Below are positions 8,265 to 16,456 of a stretch of 64,000 nucleotides of DNA, in pieces. The number at the start of each line of letters is the position of its first letter. Within the stretch, counting starts at the first letter, position 1. This DNA is from JBIOJM01 sp044450785. Lineage in GTDB: Bacteria > Planctomycetota > Planctomycetia > Isosphaerales > Isosphaeraceae. Where the stretch lies: contig JBIOJM010000008.1 of assembly GCA_044450785.1 (NCBI GenBank), positions 1 to 64,000 on the forward strand. Direction: 5' to 3'. A program made the position numbers and the translations under genes. The notes under the pieces were generated by a model. The model did not search any database and had not been told where the DNA came from. It saw nothing but the letters and a program-made list of their open reading frames with translations.

Positions 8265-8377
8265 GGTCCCTACCTCCAATCGGGCCGGCCGGGCGCGGTC
8301 GCGATGGGAGGTAGGGTCCATCACGCCGCGCCGGGCCTTCGAGGGTAGCTACTCCCTCGTCCCGTGCGTCCAGTCTA

Positions 8378-8578
8378 TCAACCACTGATCGAAGCGCGAA
8401 CCATCTCCGCGATGCCGGCGCGGACGTTCTCGGACAGTCTGGGCCATGCGGCCACGACGACAGCCAGGTCAGCATCGACCGGTAGCGCATTCGGGACCAA
8501 ACTGGTGATTCTTGCTGATGCCGGCCTGATGCTTTGTGATGCTTCCTGATGCAATGACAGGATTGAATGCTCTTGCAT
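8378..8578 (-). CDS. Short conserved-tail protein or gene remnant
   Basis: A 66-aa frame from the ATG at 8578, open further upstream. Its C-terminus ADLAVVVAAWPRLSENVRAG resembles the short AWPxLPExIRAGI tails I recall on planctomycete element-encoded proteins. The N-terminal half is encoded by repeated GATGCTT DNA. Either a tiny gene or the 3' stub of a lost gene at the element border. Confidence 0.3.
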   Translation of the reverse strand: MQEHSILSLHQEASQSIRPASARITSLVPNALPVDADLAVVVAAWPRLSENVRAGIAEMVRASISG

Positions 8579-8645
8579 GGATGCAGAGGAAAGCCTTAGT
8601 CCAGAGGGGTTGTGAGGCTTGCTGATGCCGCATGATGCTTCCTGG
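8511..8645. repeat. GATGCTT direct-repeat pair at element edge
   Basis: CTTGCTGATGCCG followed closely by GATGCTT occurs at 8511-8549 and again at 8618-8645. GATGCTTCCTG is present in both copies, and an extra GATGCTT lies in the first. The copies are 107 bp apart, just right of the last element gene and 40-200 bp before the first chromosomal-looking gene. They could be protein-binding sites or remains of an attachment region. Confidence 0.5.
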
Positions 8646-8716
8646 CGGTCAAAACCGCTTCCATCGGCCGTAACCCCATGCGCGGAATCGATTACCGTCA
8701 TAAAGGAACATCGACC

Positions 8717-9250
8717 ATGCCCGGCGATTCGTCAAAGGACACCAGGCGGGAACTACTCACGGCGGCAAGTGCCATCGGTCTCGGTGCCTTCGTCACCGGG
8801 AACGTGCAGGCGGTCGCTCAAGATGACTCACAGATGGTGCGATCGAGGAGGATCAGCGAGGAAGTCGTCGTCGGGAGCAGCATGGCCAAGTCGCCTGATT
8901 ACAATGAAGCGAAAAACCATTCGCTCATCCAGGTGATCGAACACGTATTCAAGGAGGACGAAGACCCGGCCGCGGGTTACCCGGTGACGAGGGTCAAGGA
9001 ATTCAAGGTAAGGGCGGATACGAAGCTGGCCATCGTCACCGTCAGCGGCTTCGAGTTCTGGTTCGGCACCAAAGACCAGGAGCTTATCATGGCCGCGTCA
9101 AGGCTCGGCGTCCATGCCGCTCTGGAAGCCGATTTCCGTCGCGCCAGTCTAACCGCGAAGGTTCGCGCGAACTACAGGTTCTGGAGAAGAGACGACCATG
9201 AATGGGCATGGCGGTGCCACGTCGTGATTCAGTGCTTTGGCGAGAATTGA
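8717..9250 (+). CDS. Tat-like secreted protein, copy 1
   Basis: A 177-aa protein from the ATG at 8717 with AAGGAA upstream. The N-terminus DTRRELLTAASAIGLGAF is a twin-arginine-style signal followed by a small-residue hydrophobic stretch and an Ala-rich cleavage region. The mature part has KEFKVRADTKLAIVTVSGFE and EWAWRCHVVIQCFGE and looks like a small beta-rich domain, family unknown. It is a tandem paralogue of the next gene; part of the sequence is almost identical in DNA. Confidence 0.7.
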   Translation: MPGDSSKDTRRELLTAASAIGLGAFVTGNVQAVAQDDSQMVRSRRISEEVVVGSSMAKSPDYNEAKNHSLIQVIEHVFKEDEDPAAGYPVTRVKEFKVRADTKLAIVTVSGFEFWFGTKDQELIMAASRLGVHAALEADFRRASLTAKVRANYRFWRRDDHEWAWRCHVVIQCFGEN

Positions 9251-9320
9251 TCGCTACGCGAAGTCAGGTATGTCGCCTGACTCGGGCGTATTCGATGATC
9301 GTCATACAGGAAGAACGATC

Positions 9321-9854
9321 ATGTCCAATGATTCGTCCAGGGACACCAGGCGGGACCTACTGACCGCGGCGAGTGCGATCGGGCTTGGTGCCTTCGTGTC
9401 CGAGACGGTGAAGGCGGCCGCTCAGGATGACGCGCGGCTGGTCCGATCGAAGAAGGCCAGCGAGGAAGCCGTCGTCGGGAATAACGTCGTCAAATCCGCC
9501 GATTACAACGAAGCGAAAAACCATTCGCTCATCCAGGTGATCGAACACGTATTCAAGGAGGACGAAGACCCGGCCGCGGGTTACCCGGTGACGAGGGTCA
9601 AGGAATTCAAGGTCAGGGCGGATACGAAGCTGGCCATCGTCACCGTCAGCGGCTTCGAGTTCTGGTTTGGGACCAAAGAGCAGGAGATCATGATCGGCGC
9701 GTCCAGGAAGGGCGTCCATGCCGCTTTGGAGGCCGAGCTCGGTCGTGGCACTTTGACCGTGAAAGTTCGTGCGAACTCGAGGCGCTCCGGCAGACCTGAC
9801 CATGAATGGACATGGCGGTGCCACGTCATGGTCCAGTGCTTCGGCGAGCGTTGA
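9321..9854 (+). CDS. Tat-like secreted protein, copy 2
   Basis: A 177-aa paralogue of the preceding gene with the same twin-arginine leader (DTRRDLLTAASAIGLGAF). The duplication includes the 5' untranslated region (GTCATA-AAGGAA versus GTCATACAGGAA). Residues corresponding to 9501-9666 are identical in protein to copy 1, while both flanks differ clearly. Function unknown; a periplasmic location is inferred from the signal. Confidence 0.7.
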   Translation: MSNDSSRDTRRDLLTAASAIGLGAFVSETVKAAAQDDARLVRSKKASEEAVVGNNVVKSADYNEAKNHSLIQVIEHVFKEDEDPAAGYPVTRVKEFKVRADTKLAIVTVSGFEFWFGTKEQEIMIGASRKGVHAALEAELGRGTLTVKVRANSRRSGRPDHEWTWRCHVMVQCFGER

Positions 9855-9867
9855 TCGTTGCGATAAC

Positions 9868-10011
9868 GAGACCAAGATTACCGACGCTGGGCTGGTGCAT
9901 TTGAAGGGGCTGAAGGGCCTTCGGTATCTCGATATCGGAAGAACACAAGTCACCGCAGCGGGGATTAAAGGGCTAAAGCAGGCTTTGCCGAGCCTGGAGA
10001 TTTTCCATTGA
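9868..10011 (+). pseudogene. Leucine-rich-repeat protein fragment
   Basis: In-frame sequence KITDAGLVHLKGLKGLRYLD followed by IGRTQVTAAGIKGLKQALP and a stop. This is the last two repeats of the TDAGL-type leucine-rich-repeat proteins common in planctomycetes. Nothing upstream supplies the rest of such a protein: copy 2 of the Tat-like gene ends 14 bp before. It is therefore an orphan 3' fragment. Confidence 0.65.
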
Positions 10012-10064
10012 TTTGACACCCCTCCAGACAGGTCAGAAGCGTTCCCGATGTGTAAAGCCTGGAG

Positions 10065-10127
10065 TATCGTTGGCGTGGACAGACGGGCGCGGGACGATGT
10101 TTCCGCCTAGAACGTGTGAACTAGAGA
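10065..10127. repeat. 62-bp dispersed repeat, copy A
   Basis: Begins TATCGTTGGCGTGGACA, continues CGGGCGCGGGACGATG and ends CTAGAGA. Copy B at 11102-11163 shares these blocks in the same order and spacing. Lies in the noncoding gap before the small membrane protein. Confidence 0.6.
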
Positions 10128-10160
10128 TCAGAGTTTTTAATTGAGCATGTGGTTCCGGCC

Positions 10161-10637
10161 ATGCGACTTCCCCACGTGCGGTTCACGATCCGGAGTCTGA
10201 TGATCGCGGTCGCGATCGTGGCCGGCCTGCTCTCCCTCCCCACCGGTTGGGCCGTGATTGTGATCGCGTTGTCGCTCCCGTGCCTCGCCCTGATCGGCGC
10301 TCGGTGGCTCGTATTGAGAGGCTATCGGCGCGTCTCCGCGTTCGGCTTTTGCGTCTTCGCGACCTTGATCAACGTCTTGTACGCCGCTTCATGCATTGCA
10401 CCGGATGTTTACGTTTTCATTCCCTTCTTTCTTGGGTTGGTCATTGTCGGCCCGACCATCGGCGGCATCGGGGCGGCCTGGGCCACTCTGGCGACCCGGG
10501 AGGGCGCGGTGCCGCGGCGCTCGCCGCTGGCGGCTTGGTGGTCGGTTATCGCCGTCAGCGTGACGCCGCTCGTGACGCTTTGGACCTTATGGCCGCTCCA
10601 CCTGGCCTTTGCGGCGGTGGGAAAGTGGAATGGATGA
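10161..10637 (+). CDS. Four-helix membrane protein
   Basis: A 158-aa protein from the ATG at 10161 (the frame opens 4 codons earlier). It starts MRLPHVRFTIRSLMIAVAI, a leader common on planctomycete membrane proteins. It has about four hydrophobic segments: roughly residues 10-50 as two helices, 60-105 and 130-155. No catalytic motif. Function unknown. Confidence 0.6.
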   Translation: MRLPHVRFTIRSLMIAVAIVAGLLSLPTGWAVIVIALSLPCLALIGARWLVLRGYRRVSAFGFCVFATLINVLYAASCIAPDVYVFIPFFLGLVIVGPTIGGIGAAWATLATREGAVPRRSPLAAWWSVIAVSVTPLVTLWTLWPLHLAFAAVGKWNG

Positions 10638-10681
10638 TCCAGGGACGACCCTTGACGGCCAAGCCCACCGAGGGCGCTCAC

Positions 10682-11086
10682 ATGAGGCAAATTGGTCCAT
10701 ACCAGTTGCGAGTCCGGACGCTTCTCTTCATCCCCGCCATCCTGGGACTATCGTGGTGGCTAGCCGTCCAAGCGGTCGAGTCGGACATTCGTCGCGAAGA
10801 TTACCATCAGCTAGCGGCGATGCATGAAAAAGAGGCGTTGTCTTGTCAGATGATTGCGGAGTCCCCTATCCCAGATACCATCGTGGACTACACGCTCGGG
10901 GGACCTGATCGACGCTGTAGCGGGCGGGATCGTCCCATGAGCGAGGCCGAGAAGATGGAAGCGATACGCCTCCGCGAGCGAGCCCGTCGTCGTGCCGCCT
11001 ATCATCACGCCTTGAAACGAAAGTACGCCTGGGCGGCTTGGTTCCCGTGGTTTCCGCTCGCAGCGGACCCTTCCCAACCCGAATGA
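10682..11086 (+). CDS. Small single-pass membrane protein
   Basis: A 134-aa protein. An N-terminal helix (TLLFIPAILGLSWWLAVQAV) is followed by a charged region and the C-terminal AYHHALKRKYAWAAWFPWFP. I recall that Tyr-His / Lys-Tyr / Pro-Trp-x-Pro tail from many short planctomycete proteins of unknown role. It lies 44 bp after the four-helix protein and may be co-transcribed. Confidence 0.6.
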   Translation: MRQIGPYQLRVRTLLFIPAILGLSWWLAVQAVESDIRREDYHQLAAMHEKEALSCQMIAESPIPDTIVDYTLGGPDRRCSGRDRPMSEAEKMEAIRLRERARRRAAYHHALKRKYAWAAWFPWFPLAADPSQPE

Positions 11087-11101
11087 GCGCAACGTCTGGC
11101 C

Positions 11102-11163
11102 TATAGTTGGCGTGGACACTCGGGCGTGGGACGATGGGGAAACCTGGAACGGGTGGCTAGAGA
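11102..11163. repeat. 62-bp dispersed repeat, copy B
   Basis: Begins TATAGTTGGCGTGGACA, continues CGGGCGTGGGACGATG and ends CTAGAGA, matching copy A about 1 kb upstream. The first 17 bases also occur, with one change, at 166-182 inside the integrase 3' end. Confidence 0.6.
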
Positions 11164-11218
11164 CGAAGCGTTGTGCCGTGTGAGCCAGACGACGGATCGT
11201 CTGAGCCACCAGGTAAAC

Positions 11219-11539
11219 TCAGACAAAGAAAAGGCTCGCCATGATTGACCAAGGGAAAACGCCTCCTCGTCGAAACGACTGGAAGAAGCAGACGACCTTG
11301 CCGTCCTTGGCATACGCGGGCATCCCGTACCAGAGCCTCGGCGAGAGGGCTGGCGCGCTGGCTTTGATGATCGCATGGAGCCGCTCGCCCATGGCGCGAT
11401 CCGGTTCCGGCATCTCGGCGATCTTCGCGAGCACGGCGCTTTCCCCGTCCGCCTCGTCCGCGCGCGGGCCGGGGCGCGTGGCCGCCTTCTTCGCGGCCTG
11501 CTTGGTGGTGCTCTTGGCGCTTCGGATATTTTCAGTCAT
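11219..11539 (-). pseudogene. DUF1801/YdhG-like gene, 3' truncated
   Basis: A 106-aa product. A basic Ala/Lys leader is followed by LAKIAEMPEPDRAMGERLH and PRLWYGMPAYAKDGKVVCFF, which match the start of DUF1801 (iron-chaperone-like) proteins. Right after FFQS the frame departs into FRRGGVFPWSIMASLFFV and stops. The second half of the domain is missing, so the protein is probably non-functional. Its ATG overlaps the ArsR gene stop. Confidence 0.65.
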
Positions 11540-11886
11540 TTTTCGCTCCCTTTCGTCATCTGCTTCTGAAGACGCTGGAGGTGGTCATCCCAGAACCGCT
11601 CGTAATGCGCGATCCAGTCCCGCACCGGACCGAGCCGCGCCGGGACGAGGCGAAAGCGGCGCTCTCGGCCATGCCGCTGCTCCGTCACGAGACCGGCATC
11701 AAGCAGGATGCGGAGGTGCTGGGAGACGGCTGGGCGGCTCATCTGGAAATGTCCCGCAATCGTGTTAAGAGAATCCGCCGCATCCCGGCGTTCCAACTCT
11801 GGACGCCGGCGAGAAAAAGTTCTAACGGTGTCCAGTCGCCTCGACTCTTGCTGTTGTGATTGAACCGTCCACTCGGCTTTTGTCAT
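11536..11886 (-). CDS. ArsR-type HTH regulator, N-terminus degraded
   Basis: The second half, SRPAVSQHLRILLDAGLVTE followed by GRERRFRLVPARL and DWIAHYERFWDDHL, is a clear ArsR/HTH_20 repressor of the kind paired with AHSA1 or DUF1801 genes. The first 45 residues (QQQESRRLDTVRTFSRRRPE) do not match the expected first helices (ADPTRRxIL-like). Another frame over the same DNA gives weak similarity with a stop, so a frameshift or small deletion is likely. The start at 11886 is one of two ATGs. Confidence 0.55.
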   Translation of the reverse strand: MTKAEWTVQSQQQESRRLDTVRTFSRRRPELERRDAADSLNTIAGHFQMSRPAVSQHLRILLDAGLVTEQRHGRERRFRLVPARLGPVRDWIAHYERFWDDHLQRLQKQMTKGSEK

Positions 11887-12002
11887 TTCTTCTTTAGTGA
11901 AATTCGGCCCCTGATCCGCTTCCTGCTTCGCCCCGCCGATTGCGAGTCGCCACACCTCGTGTTTTTCGGTTACGATAGAAAAAGTCACAGGGAGCGTTTG
12001 TC

Positions 12003-12593
12003 ATGGCAGAAGCAGCGGTCGAACCGATCGGTTGGGAAAGGGCGCTCATGGCAGCGGAAAAGGTCAAAGAGCGACTGCGCAGGGCAACCCGCGCGCTCGA
12101 CGCGGCCGGCGTACCTTACGCCGTCGCCGGTGGCAACGCCGTCGCCGAGTGGGTCGCCCGGGTTGACGAGGATGCCGTCCGCAATACTCGCGACGTCGAT
12201 ATCATGATCCGGCGTCCTGACTTTCCCGCGGCAAGAGCCTGTCTTGAAGCGGTCGGGTTTATTTATTACGAGCTCCTCGACATCGATACCTTCATCGACG
12301 GGCCGCAGGGCAAACCGAGTGGCGGAATCCATCTCCTCTACGCCGGTGAGAAAGTTCGGCGGGCCGACGACTACAATTTACCCGAAATCGAACAATCGGA
12401 ACGAGCCATCGAATTTCAAGTGGCCACCCTCGAAGCATTGGTGCGGATGAAGTTGATCGCCTGGCGCGACAAGGACCGCACTCACCTTCGCGACTTGATC
12501 GGCGTCGGTCTTCTTGACGCGACCTGGCCCGCCCGCTTGCCGGCACCGCTCGGTGCTCGCTTGCAGCAATTGCTCGATGACCCGAACGGTTGA
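12003..12593 (+). CDS. Nucleotidyltransferase-fold protein
   Basis: A 196-aa protein with GTTTGTC before the ATG and GGAG further up. The motif YAVAGGNAVAEW followed by TRDVDIMI is the GG(x)nDxD signature of MNT/AbiEii-type nucleotidyltransferases. Later residues IEFQVATLEALVRMKLIAWR match the C-terminal part of that family. Members transfer nucleotides to protein or RNA and include toxin-antitoxin and abortive-infection proteins; no partner gene is adjacent. It could act alone. Confidence 0.6.
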   Translation: MAEAAVEPIGWERALMAAEKVKERLRRATRALDAAGVPYAVAGGNAVAEWVARVDEDAVRNTRDVDIMIRRPDFPAARACLEAVGFIYYELLDIDTFIDGPQGKPSGGIHLLYAGEKVRRADDYNLPEIEQSERAIEFQVATLEALVRMKLIAWRDKDRTHLRDLIGVGLLDATWPARLPAPLGARLQQLLDDPNG

Positions 12594-13169
12594 TACGCAA
12601 GGCTTGGGCGCTATCGGGCCGCAAACGCGCACCGTTCTTGGTCTCTTGCCGGCCCATGCTATTTGACGCTCGCCGGATTGATGATCCGCGGATAGAATCG
12701 CGATTTGCTGAAACACGGAGAGCGTTCAACTGCCGCTGTTGGCCGCGTGGCCTGCACGTTGTCCTCGGTCACAAGCTCGTGCATGCTCGTTGCCGGCTGC
12801 GAAAGCGATTCGAATCACAGTCGCCCGGTGTCCGCACATCAGGCTGAAAGAAGTTCGTTTGACGCAAACTAGAGCGAAGGTGGCCTCAGGCCTTTCCGCG
12901 GACGGGCAGCGTCCAGAACGCTCCATTGTTGCGTCACATGAGCCGCGCGTGCAATTCCCGCCGCCTCCACTTCAGGGCCGCTTGCGACAAGTCGCAAGGG
13001 GCCATCTTTGAGCGGTAACCCGCTCTTGAACCACGCCCCAGAAACCACCCAGGAACCGACAGAACCCCAAACACCGTCAGGTTCCTGCTCAGCAGGCGAT
13101 TGACCACTCCGGTCGGGCGGGACAACAATCGAACAAGAGAATCTTCGCTCAAAGGAGAGGAGCCGCTCG
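12594..13169. other. 576-bp gap with no recognised gene
   Basis: No frame here gives a protein that I recognise, and no strong hairpin or repeat stands out. A GGAGAGG lies 15-20 nt before the DUF4058 start at its right end. Possibly decayed coding DNA. Confidence 0.4.
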
Positions 13170-14003
13170 ATGCCCTCACCCTTCCCTGGAATGGACCCGT
13201 ACCTCGAAAGCCCGGACTGGTTTCCAGACCTCCATGACGGGATGATCTTCAGTATCAAGGAGGGACTTCAAGCTCTTCTGCCCAGGTCCTACTATGCCCG
13301 GTCCCGCCAGCGCGTCTGGCTTGGTCTGGAACATCGGGACCATGTCGAGCCGGACGTGGACGTCGTCCGATCCGGAGGCGCGAAGCCACGCCGGAGGCGG
13401 CGCGATACCGACGCCGGAGGCGTCGCCGTTGCCGAACCGGTCACGAGCGGGCCCGTCGTCGTCAGAGTCGGGAGGATCATGGGTGACCCGGAACATGAGC
13501 CTTTCCTCGAGATCCATCGCCGCCAGGGGCCTGACGACGTCGTCGTCGCCATTGTCGAGATCCTCAGCCCGTCCAACAAGACTCCAGGGGACCATGGCCG
13601 CAACGTTTACGTGGCCAAACAGCAAGAAACCTTGTTCTCGCAGGTTCACCTGATCGAGATCGACCTGCTTCGCGCCGGCACGCACGTGACAGCCGTCCCG
13701 CTCGACCTGGCGCTTGCCGAGGCTGGCTCGTTTGATTATCACGTTTGTGTCCATCGATCCGATCAATTCACGGATTTCTTCGTCTACCCGATCAAGCTCG
13801 AGTCGAAATTGCCGGTGATCGCCGTCCCGCTCCTGCCGGGCGACCCAGCAGTCGCACTGGATCTCCAAGCCGCCTTCGACCGGGCTTACGACGCAGGTCC
13901 CTACGACCGCGCGGTCCATTACGACATGGTCACGGTCGAGCCGCCGCTACGACCTGATCAGCGGGAATGGGTCAAGGCTCGGCTCGTCGCTGACCAAGTC
14001 TGA
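13170..14003 (+). CDS. DUF4058 family protein
   Basis: A 277-aa protein starting MPSPFPGMDPYLESPDWFPD, the family hallmark. The middle VAIVEILSPSNKTPGDHGRN resembles the strand-loop of PD-(D/E)xK-like folds, followed by LIEIDLLRAGTH. The C-terminus ends RPDQREWVKARLV. Function unproven; the family is abundant in planctomycetes and cyanobacteria. A second, divergent member sits at 23636-24430. Confidence 0.85.
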   Translation: MPSPFPGMDPYLESPDWFPDLHDGMIFSIKEGLQALLPRSYYARSRQRVWLGLEHRDHVEPDVDVVRSGGAKPRRRRRDTDAGGVAVAEPVTSGPVVVRVGRIMGDPEHEPFLEIHRRQGPDDVVVAIVEILSPSNKTPGDHGRNVYVAKQQETLFSQVHLIEIDLLRAGTHVTAVPLDLALAEAGSFDYHVCVHRSDQFTDFFVYPIKLESKLPVIAVPLLPGDPAVALDLQAAFDRAYDAGPYDRAVHYDMVTVEPPLRPDQREWVKARLVADQV

Positions 14004-14070
14004 ACGATCCATCGATCCACCCACAGTCACTGCGCCGTCATCTCACCGCTTTAACCCCTTGGTTTTCAGA

Positions 14071-14898
14071 ATGAATGCTCCGAGTCAGGTCGAAACGACA
14101 GTCGCGGCTGAATCAATGGCGGGCCCGCCCCAGGCCGGCGGGTCCACCGCGATCGACAAGTCGGACCAGCGGGTGCGGCGGATGTTCGCATCGATCGCGC
14201 GACGGTACGACTTCCTGAACCATCTACTCAGCCTGAACGTCGATCGGCACTGGCGGACCTTCACGACCCGGGTTGCGGCTCCCGAGCCGGGTTGGCCTGT
14301 GCTCGACTGCTGCACCGGGACGGCCGACCTGGCCCTGGCATACGACCGCGCCGGCGGGGGGCAATCTCGGATTATCGGGACCGACTTCTGCCGCGAGATG
14401 CTCCTCCTGGGCCATGCCAAGGTCCGGAAGGCGAAGGCGGCCAGTCGGATCACGCTCGTGGCGGGTGACGCCCAGCGCTTGCCGTTGCCGAGTGACACCT
14501 TCAGCGTCGTGAGCGTGGCCTTCGGCCTGCGCAACGTCCGGGACACGGTCCGCGGCGTCGACGAGATGATCCGCGTCGCCCGGCCGGGCGGCAAGGTCGC
14601 GATCCTGGAGTTCTCCCGTCCTCGCGGACGGTTCCTGGGCGGACTCTATCTGGCGTTCTTCCGCCATCTGCTCCCCCGGATCGGCCAGGCATTGGCTCCC
14701 AACGAGAACGGGGCTTACGACTATCTGCCCCGGAGCGTCCTGGAATTTCCGGATGGCCAGGCGATGCTCGACCTCCTGGCCGCGCGCGGGTTGACCGAGC
14801 TAGAGCACTACCCGTTGACCCGCGGAATCGCCACTCTCTACGTCGGGACCAAGCCAGCGCCGCTCCCCGCGTCGGGCTCGGAGGAGCCGATCGGATGA
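14071..14898 (+). CDS. ubiE: Demethylmenaquinone methyltransferase (UbiE/MenG)
   Basis: SAM-dependent C-methyltransferase for the last step of menaquinone synthesis. 275 aa from the ATG at 14071. Seen: RVRRMFASIARRYDFLNHLL (UbiE motif 1), VLDCCTGTADLAL (SAM-binding loop), IIGTDFCREML, and VAFGLRNVRD (UbiE signature). An Ala-rich 30-residue N-terminal extension and a Pro-rich tail are extra. Its TGA overlaps the ubiX ATG by 4 bp; the operon continues with an SDR and a UbiA-family gene. Confidence 0.9.
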   Translation: MNAPSQVETTVAAESMAGPPQAGGSTAIDKSDQRVRRMFASIARRYDFLNHLLSLNVDRHWRTFTTRVAAPEPGWPVLDCCTGTADLALAYDRAGGGQSRIIGTDFCREMLLLGHAKVRKAKAASRITLVAGDAQRLPLPSDTFSVVSVAFGLRNVRDTVRGVDEMIRVARPGGKVAILEFSRPRGRFLGGLYLAFFRHLLPRIGQALAPNENGAYDYLPRSVLEFPDGQAMLDLLAARGLTELEHYPLTRGIATLYVGTKPAPLPASGSEEPIG

Positions 14899-15596
14899 CT
14901 CGCTCCGGTTCCTCCGGTCCCCACGACTTGGTCCTCGCGATGACAGGCGCCAGCGGCGCGCCCTACGCGCTGCGCCTCCTGCAGGTCCTCAGCCGGGCGG
15001 GCCGCACGATCCACTTCTCGATCAGTCCCGGCGGCGCCCAGGTGCTCGGAGCGGAGCTGGGCCTGGAAGTCTCCCTCGACCGGTTCGATCCCTCCGTCTT
15101 CGGCGACCTCGGGGCCGGCCGCCTTGTGTATCATCATTACCAGGATTTCACCGCGGGGATCGCCAGTGGCTCGTTCCTGACCGGCGGGATGATCATCATC
15201 CCGTGCAGCATGAGCACGCTCGGCTCCATCGCGGGCGGAACGTCCACCAACCTGATCACGCGCGCAGCCGACGTCCATCTCAAGGAACGTCGCAAGCTGA
15301 TCCTGGTCCCTCGGGAAACGCCCCTCTCGCTCATCCATCTCGAAAACATGGTGAAAGTCACGCGGGCCGGCGCCGTCGTCCTTCCGGCAATGCCCGGGTG
15401 GTATCACCGCCCCCGGCGACTCGACGACTTGATCGACTTCGTTGTCGCTCGCATCGCCGACCAGCTCGGCATCCCCGGCAGCCTCACCCCGCGCTGGGGA
15501 AACGACACCGAGCGTGATCCGCTCGAAGAAACCCATCATTGGGATGCCTCGATCGACCTGGACGAGACGGACCCCGAACCGATCGAAGGAATCTGA
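14895..15596 (+). CDS. ubiX: Flavin prenyltransferase, UbiX/MqnM type
   Basis: Makes the prenylated FMN cofactor used by UbiD-type decarboxylases. 233 aa. Seen: LAMTGASGAPYALRLL (flavin-binding GASG), PCSMSTLGSIAGGTSTNLIT, and the conserved LILVPRETPLSLIHLENM. The C-terminal ~35 residues are an acidic extension. Translationally coupled to ubiE (ATGA). The UbiD homologue that would use the cofactor is at 42755. Confidence 0.92.
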   Translation: MTRSGSSGPHDLVLAMTGASGAPYALRLLQVLSRAGRTIHFSISPGGAQVLGAELGLEVSLDRFDPSVFGDLGAGRLVYHHYQDFTAGIASGSFLTGGMIIIPCSMSTLGSIAGGTSTNLITRAADVHLKERRKLILVPRETPLSLIHLENMVKVTRAGAVVLPAMPGWYHRPRRLDDLIDFVVARIADQLGIPGSLTPRWGNDTERDPLEETHHWDASIDLDETDPEPIEGI

Positions 15597-15600
15597 GCCG

Positions 15601-16455
15601 ATGTCGAGAGACCAGGGCGCCTCCGCTTCTCGATCTCGCCCGGTGGTTCTGATCACCGGCGCCTCGGCCGGCCTGGGCGCGGCCCTGGCGCGAGAGCTCG
15701 TCCGCCGAAAAAAAGCGAGCGCGCTCGTGCTGACGGCCCGACGCGGCGATCGTCTCGAGCAGTTAGCCATGGAATTACGGCCTCTCCAGGCCGGCCTGGA
15801 AATCTTGACGGTCACGGCCGACCTGGCCGACCCCGCGACGCCGCAACGCCTCGTGACCGAGTCGGTCGGCCGATTCGGAGGGATCGATGTGCTGATTAAC
15901 AACGCCGGCCTCGGCTTACCGACCTTGTTCGGCGGCGCCCTACCCGAGCTCCTGGCTCGCCAGCTCGCGGTCAACCTCACAGCCCCTCTGATGCTGACCC
16001 GTCTCTGCTTGCCCGCCTTGATCGAACGCCAGGGGATGATCATCAACATCGGCTCGGCCATCACTTGCGTCGCCAACTCGGCCCTGGGAGCCTACGGCGC
16101 CACCAAGGCGGCCCTCGCCTACTGGAACGACGCTTTGCGCCGCGAGCTTGACTCGACCGGTGTCACGGTCTGCCTGGTCGAGCCCGGTCCGTTCAACACC
16201 GAATTCATGGACGCACTCGGCTCGCTTGTGTCTGCCGGGGGGCGTCCCCACCCGATCCTGGACAACACCGCTCCCTGGATGACCGCCAGCGTCGAGGAAG
16301 TCGCCCGCCGGACGGTCCGCTTGCTCGACCGTCCCCGGCGGCGGCTCTCGGTCACGCGGCGGTTCGTCTGGTCATTTCGGCTCTTGGGTGCCGTCCTTCG
16401 CCTGTGTCCGCCGCTGGGAGACCGGTTGGTGAGGTTGATGCAGGGGGAAAGCTAG
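15601..16455 (+). CDS. Short-chain dehydrogenase/reductase
   Basis: A 284-aa classical SDR. ATG 15601 follows the ubiX stop by 4 bp. Rossmann motif LITGASAGLGAALA, NNAG motif INNAGLG, catalytic Ser in NIGSAI and YGATK (Tyr-x-x-x-Lys), then CLVEPGPFNTEF. This is the YqjQ/DltE-like group. It is wedged between two quinone-biosynthesis genes, so an association is possible, but no known futalosine step needs an SDR. Confidence 0.8.
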   Translation: MSRDQGASASRSRPVVLITGASAGLGAALARELVRRKKASALVLTARRGDRLEQLAMELRPLQAGLEILTVTADLADPATPQRLVTESVGRFGGIDVLINNAGLGLPTLFGGALPELLARQLAVNLTAPLMLTRLCLPALIERQGMIINIGSAITCVANSALGAYGATKAALAYWNDALRRELDSTGVTVCLVEPGPFNTEFMDALGSLVSAGGRPHPILDNTAPWMTASVEEVARRTVRLLDRPRRRLSVTRRFVWSFRLLGAVLRLCPPLGDRLVRLMQGES

Positions 16456-16456
16456 G

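Noticed and set aside
12590..12847. An 85-codon plus-strand frame after the nucleotidyltransferase
   Set aside because: Starts within the previous gene's stop, Arg/Cys-rich and without any motif; looks like chance.
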